Origin: Candidatus Thiocaldithrix dubininis
GTDB taxonomy: Bacteria; Pseudomonadota; Gammaproteobacteria; Thiotrichales; Thiotrichaceae
Assembly (NCBI GenBank): GCA_029972135.1
Contig: CP124755.1
Location: forward strand, 3,053,501-3,117,500
Reading direction: 5' to 3'
Length of the DNA stretch: 64,000 nucleotides
Shown here: piece after piece, positions 1 through 7,692 of the stretch
How positions within the stretch are numbered: position 1 is the first letter of the stretch
Layout of the letters: every line of letters begins with the position of its first letter
Made by a program: the position numbers and the translations under genes
Notes under the pieces: model-generated
Database searches by the model: none
Seen by the model: only the letters and a program-made list of their open reading frames with translations
Told to the model about the DNA's origin: nothing

Positions 1-252
1 AAGCAATTACAACAAATTGGCGAACAATTGAATCAGTGGCACATTGTGCCGAGTGGTACAGAAGGTATGCGTACCGCAGAAGTGAGTTTAGGCGGCGTTA
101 ATACAGACGAGCTATCCTCCAAAACCTTTGAAGCGAAGAAAGTCGCAGGGCTTTATTTCATTGGCGAGAGTGTGGATGTTACTGGCTGGTTAGGCGGTTA
201 TAACTTGCAGTGGGCATGGGCTTCGGGTTGGTGTGCAGGTCAATATGTTTGA
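1..252 (+). CDS. HI0933/YhiN-like flavoprotein, C-terminal end (partial)
   Basis: This is the last 83 codons of a gene that begins upstream of the window; the frame is open from base 1. The segment with SGTEGMRTAEVSLGGV, then LYFIGESVDVTGWLGGYN and a final QWAWASGWCAG is typical of the C-terminal FAD-binding part of the HI0933-like (YhiN/BaiN) NAD(P)/FAD-dependent oxidoreductases. The GESVDVTGxxGGYN stretch contacts FAD in that family. The physiological substrate of these proteins is mostly unknown. The N-terminal Rossmann motif is outside the window, so completeness cannot be judged. Confidence 0.8.
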   Translation, partial: KQLQQIGEQLNQWHIVPSGTEGMRTAEVSLGGVNTDELSSKTFEAKKVAGLYFIGESVDVTGWLGGYNLQWAWASGWCAGQYV

Positions 253-286
253 CCTACACATTATATATAGCGGGTGCGTAAGGCGC

Positions 287-586
287 TTATACGCAGCCCG
301 TCGGTTTAGGTAAACCACCGTACTTCGTAATAGGCTTCATTGGTCCCGTATTCCATTGTTTAAACAACTCTTTCTGGTCCATCTCTAAATATTTAGCGAA
401 CTTACGAATCGGTGGCACAACCCCATGATCATCGTAATATTCACGGGCTTTTTGGATTTGCTCCCATTTTTCATCCGTAAGCTCCACACCATCGGCTTGC
501 GCCATAGCTTGTCCAATTTCTGGCGTCCAATCCGCCATACTTACTAAATATCCATCACCATCACGCGCGGGAAGTACTATACTCAT
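287..586 (-). CDS. DsrC/TusE-family sulfur-carrier-like protein lacking the second cysteine
   Basis: The 99-residue product ends in GLPKPTGCV, the flexible C-terminal arm of the DsrC/TusE family with its penultimate redox cysteine. In DsrC proper a second cysteine sits eleven residues before it (GPAKxxC). Here that position is threonine (GPMKPITKYGGL), as in TusE. The insertion seen in DsrC and TusE before the GP motif (KGNSxYLY region) is also missing, which resembles the shorter DsrC-like paralogues sometimes called RspA. The start at 586 was chosen over an upstream TTG at 613 because an AGGACAG ribosome-binding site precedes this ATG. Known DsrC relatives carry persulfide or affect sulfur regulation; a role here is inference. 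The gene stands alone between two unrelated plus-strand genes. Confidence 0.8.
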   Translation of the reverse strand: MSIVLPARDGDGYLVSMADWTPEIGQAMAQADGVELTDEKWEQIQKAREYYDDHGVVPPIRKFAKYLEMDQKELFKQWNTGPMKPITKYGGLPKPTGCV

Positions 587-728
587 TGCTATCTGTCCTA
601 ACTGTTGAATCAATCTTTCAGGGCTTCGCTATATCACAGTATAAAATCATAAAGCGAATACTTATAAAACTTATGCTGACATTTCTTATTATTAAAATTA
701 TCTATTTGTAAGCACACGGAGAGTCATT

Positions 729-959
729 ATGAAGTTAGACAAGTCGCAAACCCCTACTATTCCTCATCTGGATAGTTTGAGTGTTTTTGTCAATCCACAA
801 ATCAACGCAGATTACCAACAACGGCTACACACTTGGCAACAAGCTTATCCTCAACTAAATGCAGCTAATGAAAGCTATCATGCGTCTGTGGCAACCAATA
901 CACCCGAGGCTGCGTACCTTGCCTTAGATCAATTTATGTATCAATTCGGGCTGTGCTAA
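729..959 (+). CDS. small hypothetical protein
   Basis: The 76-residue protein starts at an ATG preceded by a good GGAG ribosome-binding site and is followed by a strong hairpin terminator, so it is probably a genuine monocistronic gene. It is hydrophilic, with many Gln, Ala and Tyr residues, no signal peptide and no membrane segment, and a cysteine as last residue. I do not recognise the family. The DsrC-like gene lies divergently upstream. Confidence 0.6.
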   Translation: MKLDKSQTPTIPHLDSLSVFVNPQINADYQQRLHTWQQAYPQLNAANESYHASVATNTPEAAYLALDQFMYQFGLC

Positions 960-971
960 TTCAGCCTTGCT

Positions 972-1016
972 AAACAGGTTTGTGCATCAAGGAACGAAAC
1001 ACAAACCTGTTTTTTC
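972..1016. terminator. hairpin terminator between the small ORF and hisA
   Basis: A 13-bp perfect inverted repeat (AAACAGGTTTGTG and CACAAACCTGTTT) with a 15-nt loop is followed by a T run on the plus strand. It lies 13 bases after the stop of the small hypothetical gene and just beyond the end of the convergent hisA, so it may serve both directions. Confidence 0.8.
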
Positions 1017-1027
1017 ATAATTTAAAT

Positions 1028-1759
1028 TTAAAGGCTATCAACATAACGTTGAGCATCCGCTAAATCAATTGTGCCTTCATAAATTGAACGCCCCAAAATT
1101 GCCCCCATAATGCCACTGTCCGCTTGAGCGCACAGGTTTTCAATATCTTGCATATTGGTTACACCGCCTGATGCAATCACAGGAATATTAATGCTGCGTG
1201 CTAATTGCGCGGTTTCTGCCACATTGACGCCTTGCATCATGCCATCACGCGCAATATCGGTATAAACAATGGCGCTGACACCTGCTTGTTCAAATTGTTG
1301 GGCTAAACTAATGGCAGATACGGCAGAAACATCCGCCCAGCCATCGGTAGCAACCCTACCATTTTTTGCATCAATGCCGACGATAATATGACCAGGGAAT
1401 TGCTGACACAACTCAATTACAAATTGTGGCTCTTGTACCGCTTTAGTGCCAATAATGCAGTATTGCACCCCTGCTTGCAGGTAAGCTTCGACGGTTTGTG
1501 CATCCCGAATGCCGCCACCGATTTGCACAGGCACTTGCGGAAATTGCTTAGCAATGGCGTGTACCACCTCGGCATTAACCGGTTTGCCCGCAAATGCGCC
1601 GTTTAAATCCACCAAATGTAAGCGACGTGCGCCAGCGTCTACCCAACGTTGCGCCATATCAACCGGATTATTGGCAAAAATGGTAGTATCGTCCATACGA
1701 CCTTGGCGTAAACGAACGCATTGCCCATCTTTGAGATCAATAGCGGGTATCAGCAGCAT
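1028..1759 (-). CDS. hisA: phosphoribosylformimino-5-aminoimidazole carboxamide ribotide isomerase HisA
   Basis: HisA catalyses the Amadori isomerisation of ProFAR to PRFAR, the fourth step of histidine biosynthesis, in the cytoplasm. The 243-residue protein is full length for the family. It opens with [17 protein letters not shown], carrying the first catalytic aspartate. It also has [13 protein letters not shown], the phosphate-binding VQIGGGIRD and IGTKAV motifs, [14 protein letters not shown] with the second catalytic aspartate, and [11 protein letters not shown]. All are standard (beta-alpha)8-barrel elements of HisA rather than HisF. No other his gene is nearby, so it is separated from any hisF/hisH in this window. 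The gene is convergent with the small ORF at 729 and divergent from the FUN14 gene. Confidence 0.97.
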   Translation of the reverse strand: MLLIPAIDLKDGQCVRLRQGRMDDTTIFANNPVDMAQRWVDAGARRLHLVDLNGAFAGKPVNAEVVHAIAKQFPQVPVQIGGGIRDAQTVEAYLQAGVQYCIIGTKAVQEPQFVIELCQQFPGHIIVGIDAKNGRVATDGWADVSAVSAISLAQQFEQAGVSAIVYTDIARDGMMQGVNVAETAQLARSINIPVIASGGVTNMQDIENLCAQADSGIMGAILGRSIYEGTIDLADAQRYVDSL

Positions 1760-1877
1760 GATATAAGTCCTGAACTAACAAAGGCTCTGCATCCTACCGT
1801 AAAATACTTGCACCGTCAGGTCTTTTGCCTCAACCTAAACATAGATTTTCAGACATAGAATCACGGGGTTATCTTGA

Positions 1878-2228
1878 ATGAATGATTTCACAACTAACAA
1901 CGCTAGCAACACCGATTTTTTAAGTTCTACCTTCTTAATAGGTAATGTTGGCGCACCTTTTATAATCGGTTTAGCTGTAGGCTTTTTTGCTAAAAAGATG
2001 CTGCGTATGGCCTTATTTTTAGCAGGTGGCGCAATTGTTCTATTATTTGTATTGGAGTATCAAGGTTACACCACGGGTGTGAGTGATAGTCGTTTGCAAG
2101 ATGCCGCCAATGCAGCTACTGGCTTTGTGCAAAATTCTGGTAATTTTCTAGTAGATCGTCTGTCTAATATTACCAGCAAAGGGGTAAGCGGTGCGGCGGG
2201 CTTTTTTGCAGGTTTAAAACTTGGTTAA
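1878..2228 (+). CDS. FUN14-domain membrane protein
   Basis: The 116-residue protein has the FUN14 pattern: a hydrophobic segment with small residues (GAPFIIGLAVGFFAKKMLRM), a second helix (ALFLAGGAIVLLFVLEYQGY), and a C-terminal glycine-rich hydrophobic stretch (GVSGAAGFFAGLKLG). Eukaryotic members are mitochondrial outer-membrane proteins. Bacterial members are short inner-membrane proteins without settled function. The start is an ATG preceded by CACGGGG. It is followed within 20 bases by an HMA-domain gene and then by a small secreted protein gene, apparently as one operon. A metal or redox connection through the HMA neighbour is only inference. Confidence 0.75.
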   Translation: MNDFTTNNASNTDFLSSTFLIGNVGAPFIIGLAVGFFAKKMLRMALFLAGGAIVLLFVLEYQGYTTGVSDSRLQDAANAATGFVQNSGNFLVDRLSNITSKGVSGAAGFFAGLKLG

Positions 2229-2244
2229 TTATTGCGAGAATCTT

Positions 2245-2532
2245 ATGCAAACCCAAATTCAAGTTGAAAATATTCGCTGTGGCGGTTGTGCAAACAGTAT
2301 TTCAAAAAAGCTGCAAGAAGATGAACGTATCACGGCGGTAATGGTCAATGTAGAAGAGCAGACAGTAACGATTGATAGCACGGAAGAAGTACGTGAAAGC
2401 GCAATCAAAACGCTGTTTGGTTTAGGTTATCCCGAACGCGGCACGGTAGAGGGTTTAGAATCCTTTAAAGAAAAGGCTAAATCCGTCGTGAGTTGCGCGA
2501 TTGGGCGAATTGATTTACACACCAAAGGCTAA
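2245..2532 (+). CDS. heavy-metal-associated (HMA) domain protein
   Basis: The 95-residue protein begins MQTQIQVENIRCGGCANSI and contains the CxxC metal-binding site of the HMA ferredoxin-like fold, near residues 11-14. It continues with the beta-alpha-beta pattern ITAVMVNVEEQTVTI and ALFGLGYPE-like elements. CopZ-type members carry Cu(I), but the usual GMxCxxC Met is replaced by Arg (IRCGGC). A C-terminal extension carries one more cysteine (VVSCAIG). The ATG at 2245 was preferred to a TTG at 2221 that would overlap the FUN14 stop. It sits between the FUN14 gene and a secreted protein gene with only a few bases between coding regions, so translational coupling is likely. Confidence 0.8.
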   Translation: MQTQIQVENIRCGGCANSISKKLQEDERITAVMVNVEEQTVTIDSTEEVRESAIKTLFGLGYPERGTVEGLESFKEKAKSVVSCAIGRIDLHTKG

Positions 2533-2538
2533 AAGAGC

Positions 2539-3030
2539 ATGAAACACTGGTTAGCCCTTTGTGGATTAGCCACCTTGCTGGGCACAAACCTAGTATGGGC
2601 AGATCCCAAACCGGTTACAACAACGACAACCCTATCCACTACCAGCGAAACGACTAGCGCAACGGGTAAAGCCACTTCCACAACGGTGACGACTAAAACC
2701 AGCGCGACAAGTACTGGGAAAGAAGCCGTCGAAAAAACGGTACAAGAAGACGATAACCTCAAAGAGTTGTGTAGCACTTATGCTGAGGAAGATAAAATTG
2801 TCGCTGCTGACCGTGAGAGTTACATCAAAAAGTGTCTGTCACAAATGACGGATTTAAGCGAAGGTATGCAAGAAAGTGTGCCTTTAGTTTCAGACAATGA
2901 GATCGACGCTACGGCTGCGCCTAGTTCACGTAAAATTAATGATGATCCCGAAGCATTAATTAAAAGTGAGTTAGTCGATGCGCCAACGCCCGGAGCAGAA
3001 CAACTGGATTCTGCCCCCAAAGCGAATTAG
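2539..3030 (+). CDS. exported threonine-rich protein of unknown function
   Basis: The 163-residue product has a clear Sec signal peptide (MKHWLALCGLATLLGTNLVWA, cut before DPKP). A low-complexity Thr/Ser/Ala/Lys region from about residue 26 to 60 follows, then an acidic C-terminal half with a cysteine pair (residues near 78 and 94) that could form a disulfide. No known domain is recognised. It starts 7 bases after the HMA gene, so it should be the last gene of the FUN14-HMA operon. The convergent thiO gene ends 20 bases away. Confidence 0.6.
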   Translation: MKHWLALCGLATLLGTNLVWADPKPVTTTTTLSTTSETTSATGKATSTTVTTKTSATSTGKEAVEKTVQEDDNLKELCSTYAEEDKIVAADRESYIKKCLSQMTDLSEGMQESVPLVSDNEIDATAAPSSRKINDDPEALIKSELVDAPTPGAEQLDSAPKAN

Positions 3031-3049
3031 ATGCCTCAACGACGCTTAG

Positions 3050-4153
3050 CTATACGCTAGGCGCTCGCTCTGCTAGTAAACTATAGGGCGCGGGATTGAT
3101 TTTAGGCGTTTGCTCTAATAGTAAGGCAGTCAATAGATCAACAGAAGCTGGACTTAATACCACACCATTTCGATAATGACCTGCATTCACATATAAGCCC
3201 TTAATTTCAGGGTGTTCACCAATATACGGAATACCATTCGGTGAACCCGGGCGTAAGCCGCACCAATGATTCAGGACGGGCAAATCACGTAAGGCAGGCA
3301 TTAAATCATACGCAAATTCACGTAATTCTTGTTTAGCTTGCTCGGTCGTTTGCTTTTGAAAACCTTGATATTCCAACGTCGAACCGCACAGAATACGACC
3401 GTCTTTACGTGGAATTAAATAACGCCCTTGATGCATTACAATACGCTTTAATAAGCCTTTTTCAGCTCTGAATAAAATCATTTGCCCTAATACAGGCTCA
3501 ATTTTTATGGGTGATAACTGCACTGCTGGGAATAAACCTGTCCATGCACCGGCGGTCACAATGACTTTTCCGGCTTTAAATACAGAATGCCCCACGCGTA
3601 CCCCAACCGCTTGATTGTTTTCAATCAATAGTTCATCGACTGGCGAAAATTCCGCAATCGTCATAGGACGTAATCGCAACCCACTCCGCAAAGAATGGGC
3701 AATGCGTGGATTCCGTACCTGCGCCACATCGGGTAAATAAATACCACGAGTCAAGTCCGTATTAATCTGTGTTTCACAATCCTGCATTGCAGCGAATGAA
3801 GTGAAATGCTCCAATTTGTAGGCGTAACGCTGCGCCCAAAGCTTGGCCGCCTCTAATTCAGAGTCATCCGCGTACAATGAACCGGAATTAATATATTGCG
3901 GATCGACACCACTTTCCGCTAATAAAGCTTGGCATAACTCTGGATATTGTTGTTGGCTCGCCTTAGCCAGCACAGACACTGCATCGGGATAACGCCAAGG
4001 ATATAAAGGCGATAAGATACCCCCACCCGCCCATGTCGATTCACGACCTAATTCTCCTCGCTCAATGAGCATGACTTTTAAGCCTGCATCATGCAGGGAA
4101 CGTGCGGTTAACATACCGAGAATGCCACCGCCCACGATAATAATATCTTTCAT
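3050..4153 (-). CDS. thiO: FAD-dependent glycine oxidase ThiO
   Basis: ThiO oxidises glycine to iminoacetate (dehydroglycine) for the thiazole branch of thiamine biosynthesis in many aerobes. The 367-residue protein starts with the Rossmann dinucleotide motif IIVGGGILGMLTA followed by an acidic residue after the second strand (LIERG). It then has STWAGGGILSPLYPW, which is characteristic of ThiO, a substrate-domain core, and the C-terminal WCGLRPGSPNGIPYIG and NAGHYRNGVVLSPAS motifs that bind FAD and substrate. Length and motif order match the DAO-type ThiO family. No other thi gene is adjacent. The ATG is followed upstream by an AT-rich divergent intergenic region shared with the GTPase operon. 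Confidence 0.9.
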   Translation of the reverse strand: MKDIIIVGGGILGMLTARSLHDAGLKVMLIERGELGRESTWAGGGILSPLYPWRYPDAVSVLAKASQQQYPELCQALLAESGVDPQYINSGSLYADDSELEAAKLWAQRYAYKLEHFTSFAAMQDCETQINTDLTRGIYLPDVAQVRNPRIAHSLRSGLRLRPMTIAEFSPVDELLIENNQAVGVRVGHSVFKAGKVIVTAGAWTGLFPAVQLSPIKIEPVLGQMILFRAEKGLLKRIVMHQGRYLIPRKDGRILCGSTLEYQGFQKQTTEQAKQELREFAYDLMPALRDLPVLNHWCGLRPGSPNGIPYIGEHPEIKGLYVNAGHYRNGVVLSPASVDLLTALLLEQTPKINPAPYSLLAERAPSV

Positions 4154-4294
4154 TGGGTATGTGTGTAGTAACAGGGTGGCTCAAAGTATAAAGCGCGGGT
4201 TACGACGCATCCAGTCACACGCGACTATTAACCGAATTTTTCCGTAATTTAATTAAAATTTTTTTAGGTAGACAAAAACATAGCTTGTGGGCAG

Positions 4295-4323
4295 TTGCAC
4301 TTCTATTTAATTTGCTTTATTGT
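4295..4323 (+). promoter_or_regulatory. candidate sigma70 promoter for the GTPase-roadblock operon
   Basis: TTGCAC and TATTGT are spaced by 17 bases in an AT-rich setting. If used, transcription would start near 4330 and leave a leader of about 210 bases that contains the palindrome at 4375. The match is by eye only. Confidence 0.35.
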
Positions 4324-4374
4324 CAAAAAAATAATCTATTAGATTAATTTTTCTTCTTTTATTATTTTTAATAA

Positions 4375-4392
4375 ATGATATTTAAATATCAT
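4375..4392. repeat. 18-bp perfect palindrome upstream of the GTPase gene
   Basis: ATGATATTTAAATATCAT is a perfect dyad centred at 4383/4384 and is flanked by further partly symmetric AATAA/TTATT sequence. It could be an operator or simply a by-product of the AT-rich composition. It lies between the candidate promoter and the GTPase start. Confidence 0.5.
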
Positions 4393-4541
4393 TAATAAAA
4401 TTTATTAAGCGAGGGCGTGAGCTTACATCAACTCACATAAATAACTCGTTTCCGATTGCATGCGGGCTACACGCAAAAGGATAGACCATTTTATGATGTA
4501 CAGGGCTAATGTTAGGAATTTTAAATTAGTAGCGTTTGCTT

Positions 4542-5606
4542 ATGATGAATACTAAATGTTTTTCATTAGCAGACGTGATTCACATCCATTTAGTTGGGTT
4601 CATAGACGAAGCAGAAGAAGAACGCTTAGCTAAGATGTTTACCCAAACTAAAAGTGGTGTGTATAAATGGCAAGTTGTTGATAATACTAAACAAGCAACC
4701 ATGCTATTAGTTGCGGCTATGCAGGAAAGTGACTTAACGCCTTGGTTAGTTGCGCCTTATAATTTTACATCAATCCAATTAATCGCTTACTCACCAACTC
4801 CATTAATGAGTGCGACTTGGCATTTTATACGGCCACCTGCTAATCGCATTCCGTCTTATTTAGATTTTTTCAAATTGGTTAAACAAATCAATGAAACGTC
4901 TGATACGGCAAAATTCAGTGAGAGCAAACCGCCTAATACAGTAGTAAGTGTGCCAACCCCTTTAGAAATAGTGCCTAAACCTGTTATTAAACCATTAACA
5001 ACGACGATAGCGGGCGTAGAAAATTCTAAAATTCTATTTGTGGGCAGTGTCGGTTCGGGCAAAACCACGGCTATCCAAACCTTAGCCGATGGAAAATTGC
5101 TAACGACCGAAACCACACCTAGCGATCACGCCCAGTTTTTGAAAAAAACCACTACGGTGGCAATGGATTACGCGCCGTTAGAGTTAGATAAACAACGACG
5201 TGTACATATTTATGGCGCACCGGGGCAACGTCGCTTTGATTTTATGGGCGATATTTTAAGCTATAACGCGATTGGGCTGGTGATCTTGGTCAGTAATGGT
5301 ATGAGCCAGCCCTTATTGGAATTAAATTATTATATTAATCAACACCGTCGTTTTTTAAATCAACGCCCCGCCATTATTGGCGTTACACATAATGATTTGA
5401 ATCCCAAACCATCCATAAAAGAGTATCGCCAATTTCTAGAGCAGATTGGCGCGGTTTGGCCTGTATTTAAAGTAGATGCGCGCAGTAAAGCTGATATGTT
5501 GAACCTCATTGAGGGCATATTTGCACAGCAGCCAGCCGCTACTTTAGACGTAAAAGCTGTTTCTGAAGGGTATGTTAAAGACAGAAATAGCATTCGTAAC
5601 TTGTAA
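4542..5606 (+). CDS. Ras-like (MglA-related) small GTPase with N-terminal extension
   Basis: The 354-residue protein has two parts. Residues 1 to about 120 form an uncharacterised domain, followed by a Pro/Val-rich linker. From about residue 162 there is a small GTPase domain. The P-loop GSVGSGKTT is at about 168, the switch II G3 motif appears as YGAPGQRRFDFM, the G4 position reads THND instead of NKxD, and DARSK fits G5. Such GTPases pair with roadblock proteins, as MglA does with MglB, to control polarity, motility or pili. The next gene encodes exactly such a roadblock protein. The start is ATG 4542 or 4545, with a weak ribosome-binding site. GTP-driven polarity control is inference; binding of a nucleotide is well supported. 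Confidence 0.8.
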   Translation: MMNTKCFSLADVIHIHLVGFIDEAEEERLAKMFTQTKSGVYKWQVVDNTKQATMLLVAAMQESDLTPWLVAPYNFTSIQLIAYSPTPLMSATWHFIRPPANRIPSYLDFFKLVKQINETSDTAKFSESKPPNTVVSVPTPLEIVPKPVIKPLTTTIAGVENSKILFVGSVGSGKTTAIQTLADGKLLTTETTPSDHAQFLKKTTTVAMDYAPLELDKQRRVHIYGAPGQRRFDFMGDILSYNAIGLVILVSNGMSQPLLELNYYINQHRRFLNQRPAIIGVTHNDLNPKPSIKEYRQFLEQIGAVWPVFKVDARSKADMLNLIEGIFAQQPAATLDVKAVSEGYVKDRNSIRNL

Positions 5607-5629
5607 GAAATAAATTTAAGGAGAATACC

Positions 5630-5989
5630 ATGTCTGCAACCGTTGATAGCTTAAGAAAATTAGATGGTTTTCTAGCCGCAGCATTAGTTGATTCAAGCAG
5701 TGGTATGATGTTGGAATCGGTTACCAATGGTAACTTTCCAGTAGAAGTAGCGGCGGCCGCCAACACGGACGTCATGCAAGCTAAATTACGCGCGATGGAT
5801 GCGATTGATTTAGGTGACGATACGATTGAAGATATGTTGATCAGCTTAGGCACACAATATCACCTGATTCGTCCCTTAGCATCCAATCGTGAGATCTTTG
5901 TTTATACGGCGCTAGAGCGTAGCCGTGCCAATCTAGCGTTAGCCCGTCTTGAATTGAAAAAATTAGAAGGCAGTATTAAACGTATCTAA
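5630..5989 (+). CDS. roadblock/LC7-domain protein (MglB-like GTPase partner)
   Basis: The 119-residue protein fits the roadblock/LC7 fold, with an N-terminal helix (SLRKLDGFLAAALVDSSSG), a beta-strand with MMLESV, a central helix and the strand pair LISLGTQYHLIRPL and EIFVYTALE. A long C-terminal helix (RSRANLALARLELKKLEG) follows. Family members dimerise and act as GTPase-activating or scaffold partners of Ras-like GTPases. It lies 23 bases after the GTPase gene with a strong AAGGAG site, so the pair is one operon. A hairpin follows the stop codon. Confidence 0.8.
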   Translation: MSATVDSLRKLDGFLAAALVDSSSGMMLESVTNGNFPVEVAAAANTDVMQAKLRAMDAIDLGDDTIEDMLISLGTQYHLIRPLASNREIFVYTALERSRANLALARLELKKLEGSIKRI

Positions 5990-6005
5990 TTTTTATTCCA
6001 ATAAT

Positions 6006-6027
6006 GGTAGAGGGTTCGACCTCTACC
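6006..6027 (+). terminator. hairpin after the roadblock gene
   Basis: GGTAGAGG and CCTCTACC form a perfect 8-bp stem with a 6-nt loop 17 bases after the stop. There is no clean T tract, so it may be a weak or Rho-assisted terminator. Confidence 0.5.
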
Positions 6028-6143
6028 GTATGCTTTGGCGCTATTTGTTTAATTATTAAACCATTCTTGACGATTAAATCCCACACTCGAACTATTCCAG
6101 AGTACAATCAAAACTTGATTAGTCAGAAAAGGATTCATAGGTT

Positions 6144-7466
6144 GTGGATATTGCCATTCTGTTTGGCTTAATTTTACTCAATGGCTTTTTCGCCATGTCA
6201 GAAATTTCGCTGGTGGCTGCTCGTAAAGCGCGTTTGCAAAATTTAGCGCAGCAAGGAGACAAAGCGGCTGCTACGGCTTTACGTCTAGGCGAAGACCCTA
6301 CTTTTTTTCTTTCAGCCGTACAAATTGGTATTACTTCCATTGGCGTCTTAAATGGGATTGTGGGTGAGTCTGCATTAAGCCCACCGCTCAGCGCATGGTT
6401 ACAAACTTTTGGTATGCAAGCTGATATTGCAGACCCCTTAGCCACAGGTCTTGTGGTAGTCACTATTACTTATTGCTCGATTGTGTTAGGTGAATTAGTG
6501 CCTAAACGCATTGGGCAAATCAACCCTGAAAGTATTGCCTGTTTTGTAGCTAAACCTATGTATTGGCTGTCGATTATTGCCAAACCTTTTGTCATGTTGT
6601 TATCAAGCTCCACCCGTTTATTATTAAAACTACTGGGTGTCAAAGATGATAATGGCAATACCGTTACCGAAGAGGATATTCATTTATTACTGACAGAAGG
6701 CTCTGATGCTGGGGTTATTGAAGAACAAGAACATCAAATGGTGCGCAATGTATTCCGTTTGGATGATCGGCAAATTGCTTCTTTAATGGTGCCGCGTAAT
6801 GACGTTGTTTATTTAGATATCGACAAATCCCTAGAAGATAACCTGCATAATATTGAAGCCCACCATTATTCCCGTTTTCCAGTAGTACGCGGTAACTGGG
6901 AAGAAGTACTGGGTTTGGTTAGCACCAGTCAATTATTGAATCAAATTCTACGCGGTGAACAACCTAACCTACGCGAAGCCTTAAAACCCGCTGCTTTTGT
7001 ACCCGAGTCGTTAACTGGCATGGAATTGCTAGAAAACTTTAAAGATTCTGGGGGGCAAATGGTATTCGTGATAGATGAATACGGTGAAATTCAAGGCATT
7101 GTGACTTTACACGATATGATGGAAGCCATTGCTGGTGAATTTAAACCACAGCATCAAGACGATGCGTGGGCAGTACAGCGCGAAGACGGTAGCTGGTTAA
7201 TGGATGGTTTAATTCCAATTCCAGAGCTCAAAGACCGTCTCAACTTACGCTCTGTGCCAGAAGAAGATAAAGGCCGCTACCACACGCTAAGCGGTATGAT
7301 TATGTTGTTATTAGGACGCTTGCCGAATACGGCCGACGCTTGTGAATGGGAAGGTTGGCGCTTAGAGGTCGTCGATATGGATAGTACGCGCATTGATAAG
7401 GTATTAGCGATTCCTTTGCACAATGTGACCATTGATACCCCTTTATTAGAAGAACGCACGCCTTAA
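6144..7466 (+). CDS. CNNM/CorC (HlyC/CorC) family transporter-associated membrane protein
   Basis: The 440-residue protein begins with a DUF21/CNNM transmembrane domain (ILFGLILLNGFFAMSEISLVAARKARL), followed by further membrane helices to about residue 190. It then has a CBS-domain pair (MVPRNDVVYLDIDKSLEDN and FVIDEYGEIQGIVTLHDMMEAI) and a C-terminal CorC_HlyC domain (DGSWLMDGLIPIPELKDRL). Relatives include magnesium/cobalt efflux CNNM proteins and YfjD/TlyC-like proteins. The hemolysin name is historical. The start is a GTG preceded by AAAAGGA. It is apparently monocistronic and followed by a stable hairpin. Confidence 0.85.
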   Translation: MDIAILFGLILLNGFFAMSEISLVAARKARLQNLAQQGDKAAATALRLGEDPTFFLSAVQIGITSIGVLNGIVGESALSPPLSAWLQTFGMQADIADPLATGLVVVTITYCSIVLGELVPKRIGQINPESIACFVAKPMYWLSIIAKPFVMLLSSSTRLLLKLLGVKDDNGNTVTEEDIHLLLTEGSDAGVIEEQEHQMVRNVFRLDDRQIASLMVPRNDVVYLDIDKSLEDNLHNIEAHHYSRFPVVRGNWEEVLGLVSTSQLLNQILRGEQPNLREALKPAAFVPESLTGMELLENFKDSGGQMVFVIDEYGEIQGIVTLHDMMEAIAGEFKPQHQDDAWAVQREDGSWLMDGLIPIPELKDRLNLRSVPEEDKGRYHTLSGMIMLLLGRLPNTADACEWEGWRLEVVDMDSTRIDKVLAIPLHNVTIDTPLLEERTP

Positions 7467-7479
7467 CATGACCTTCTAT

Positions 7480-7510
7480 CCGTTGCTATAGAGATAACCT
7501 ATAGCAACGG
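7480..7510 (+). terminator. 12-bp stem hairpin after the CorC-like gene
   Basis: CCGTTGCTATAG and CTATAGCAACGG are perfectly complementary with a 7-nt loop, 13 bases after the stop codon. Only TTCATT follows, so the U tract is poor. Confidence 0.6.
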
Positions 7511-7692
7511 TTCATTAATCCCACCGTTTATCCTGAAATTATTGCCACTTAGTTTTTTTATCAGCTTGAAGAAAACGCTTATCTCGCCTACACATTATTT
7601 AAATTTATAAGCCACTTACTCTAGCAAGCATTAGCTACCATGATTGATTGAACCGCTTGGTAGCCCTTCATTGGCTTGCTGGGAAAAGTGTC

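Larger units (their letters stand above)
4154..4541. other. 388-bp AT-rich divergent intergenic region (thiO / GTPase operon)
   Basis: No credible coding sequence is present. The region is strongly AT-rich, with a run of T/A tracts between 4250 and 4400, a good-looking sigma70-type promoter pointing to the GTPase gene, and an 18-bp perfect palindrome. The last 130 bases before the GTPase start are more mixed in composition and could be a long 5' leader. I looked for a riboswitch there and found no convincing match. Confidence 0.5.

Noticed and set aside
4403..4541. Possible c-di-GMP (GEMM) riboswitch before the GTPase gene
   Set aside because: An ACGCAAAAGGATAGACC segment is faintly similar, but the paired helices and the second conserved block needed for GEMM could not be found.
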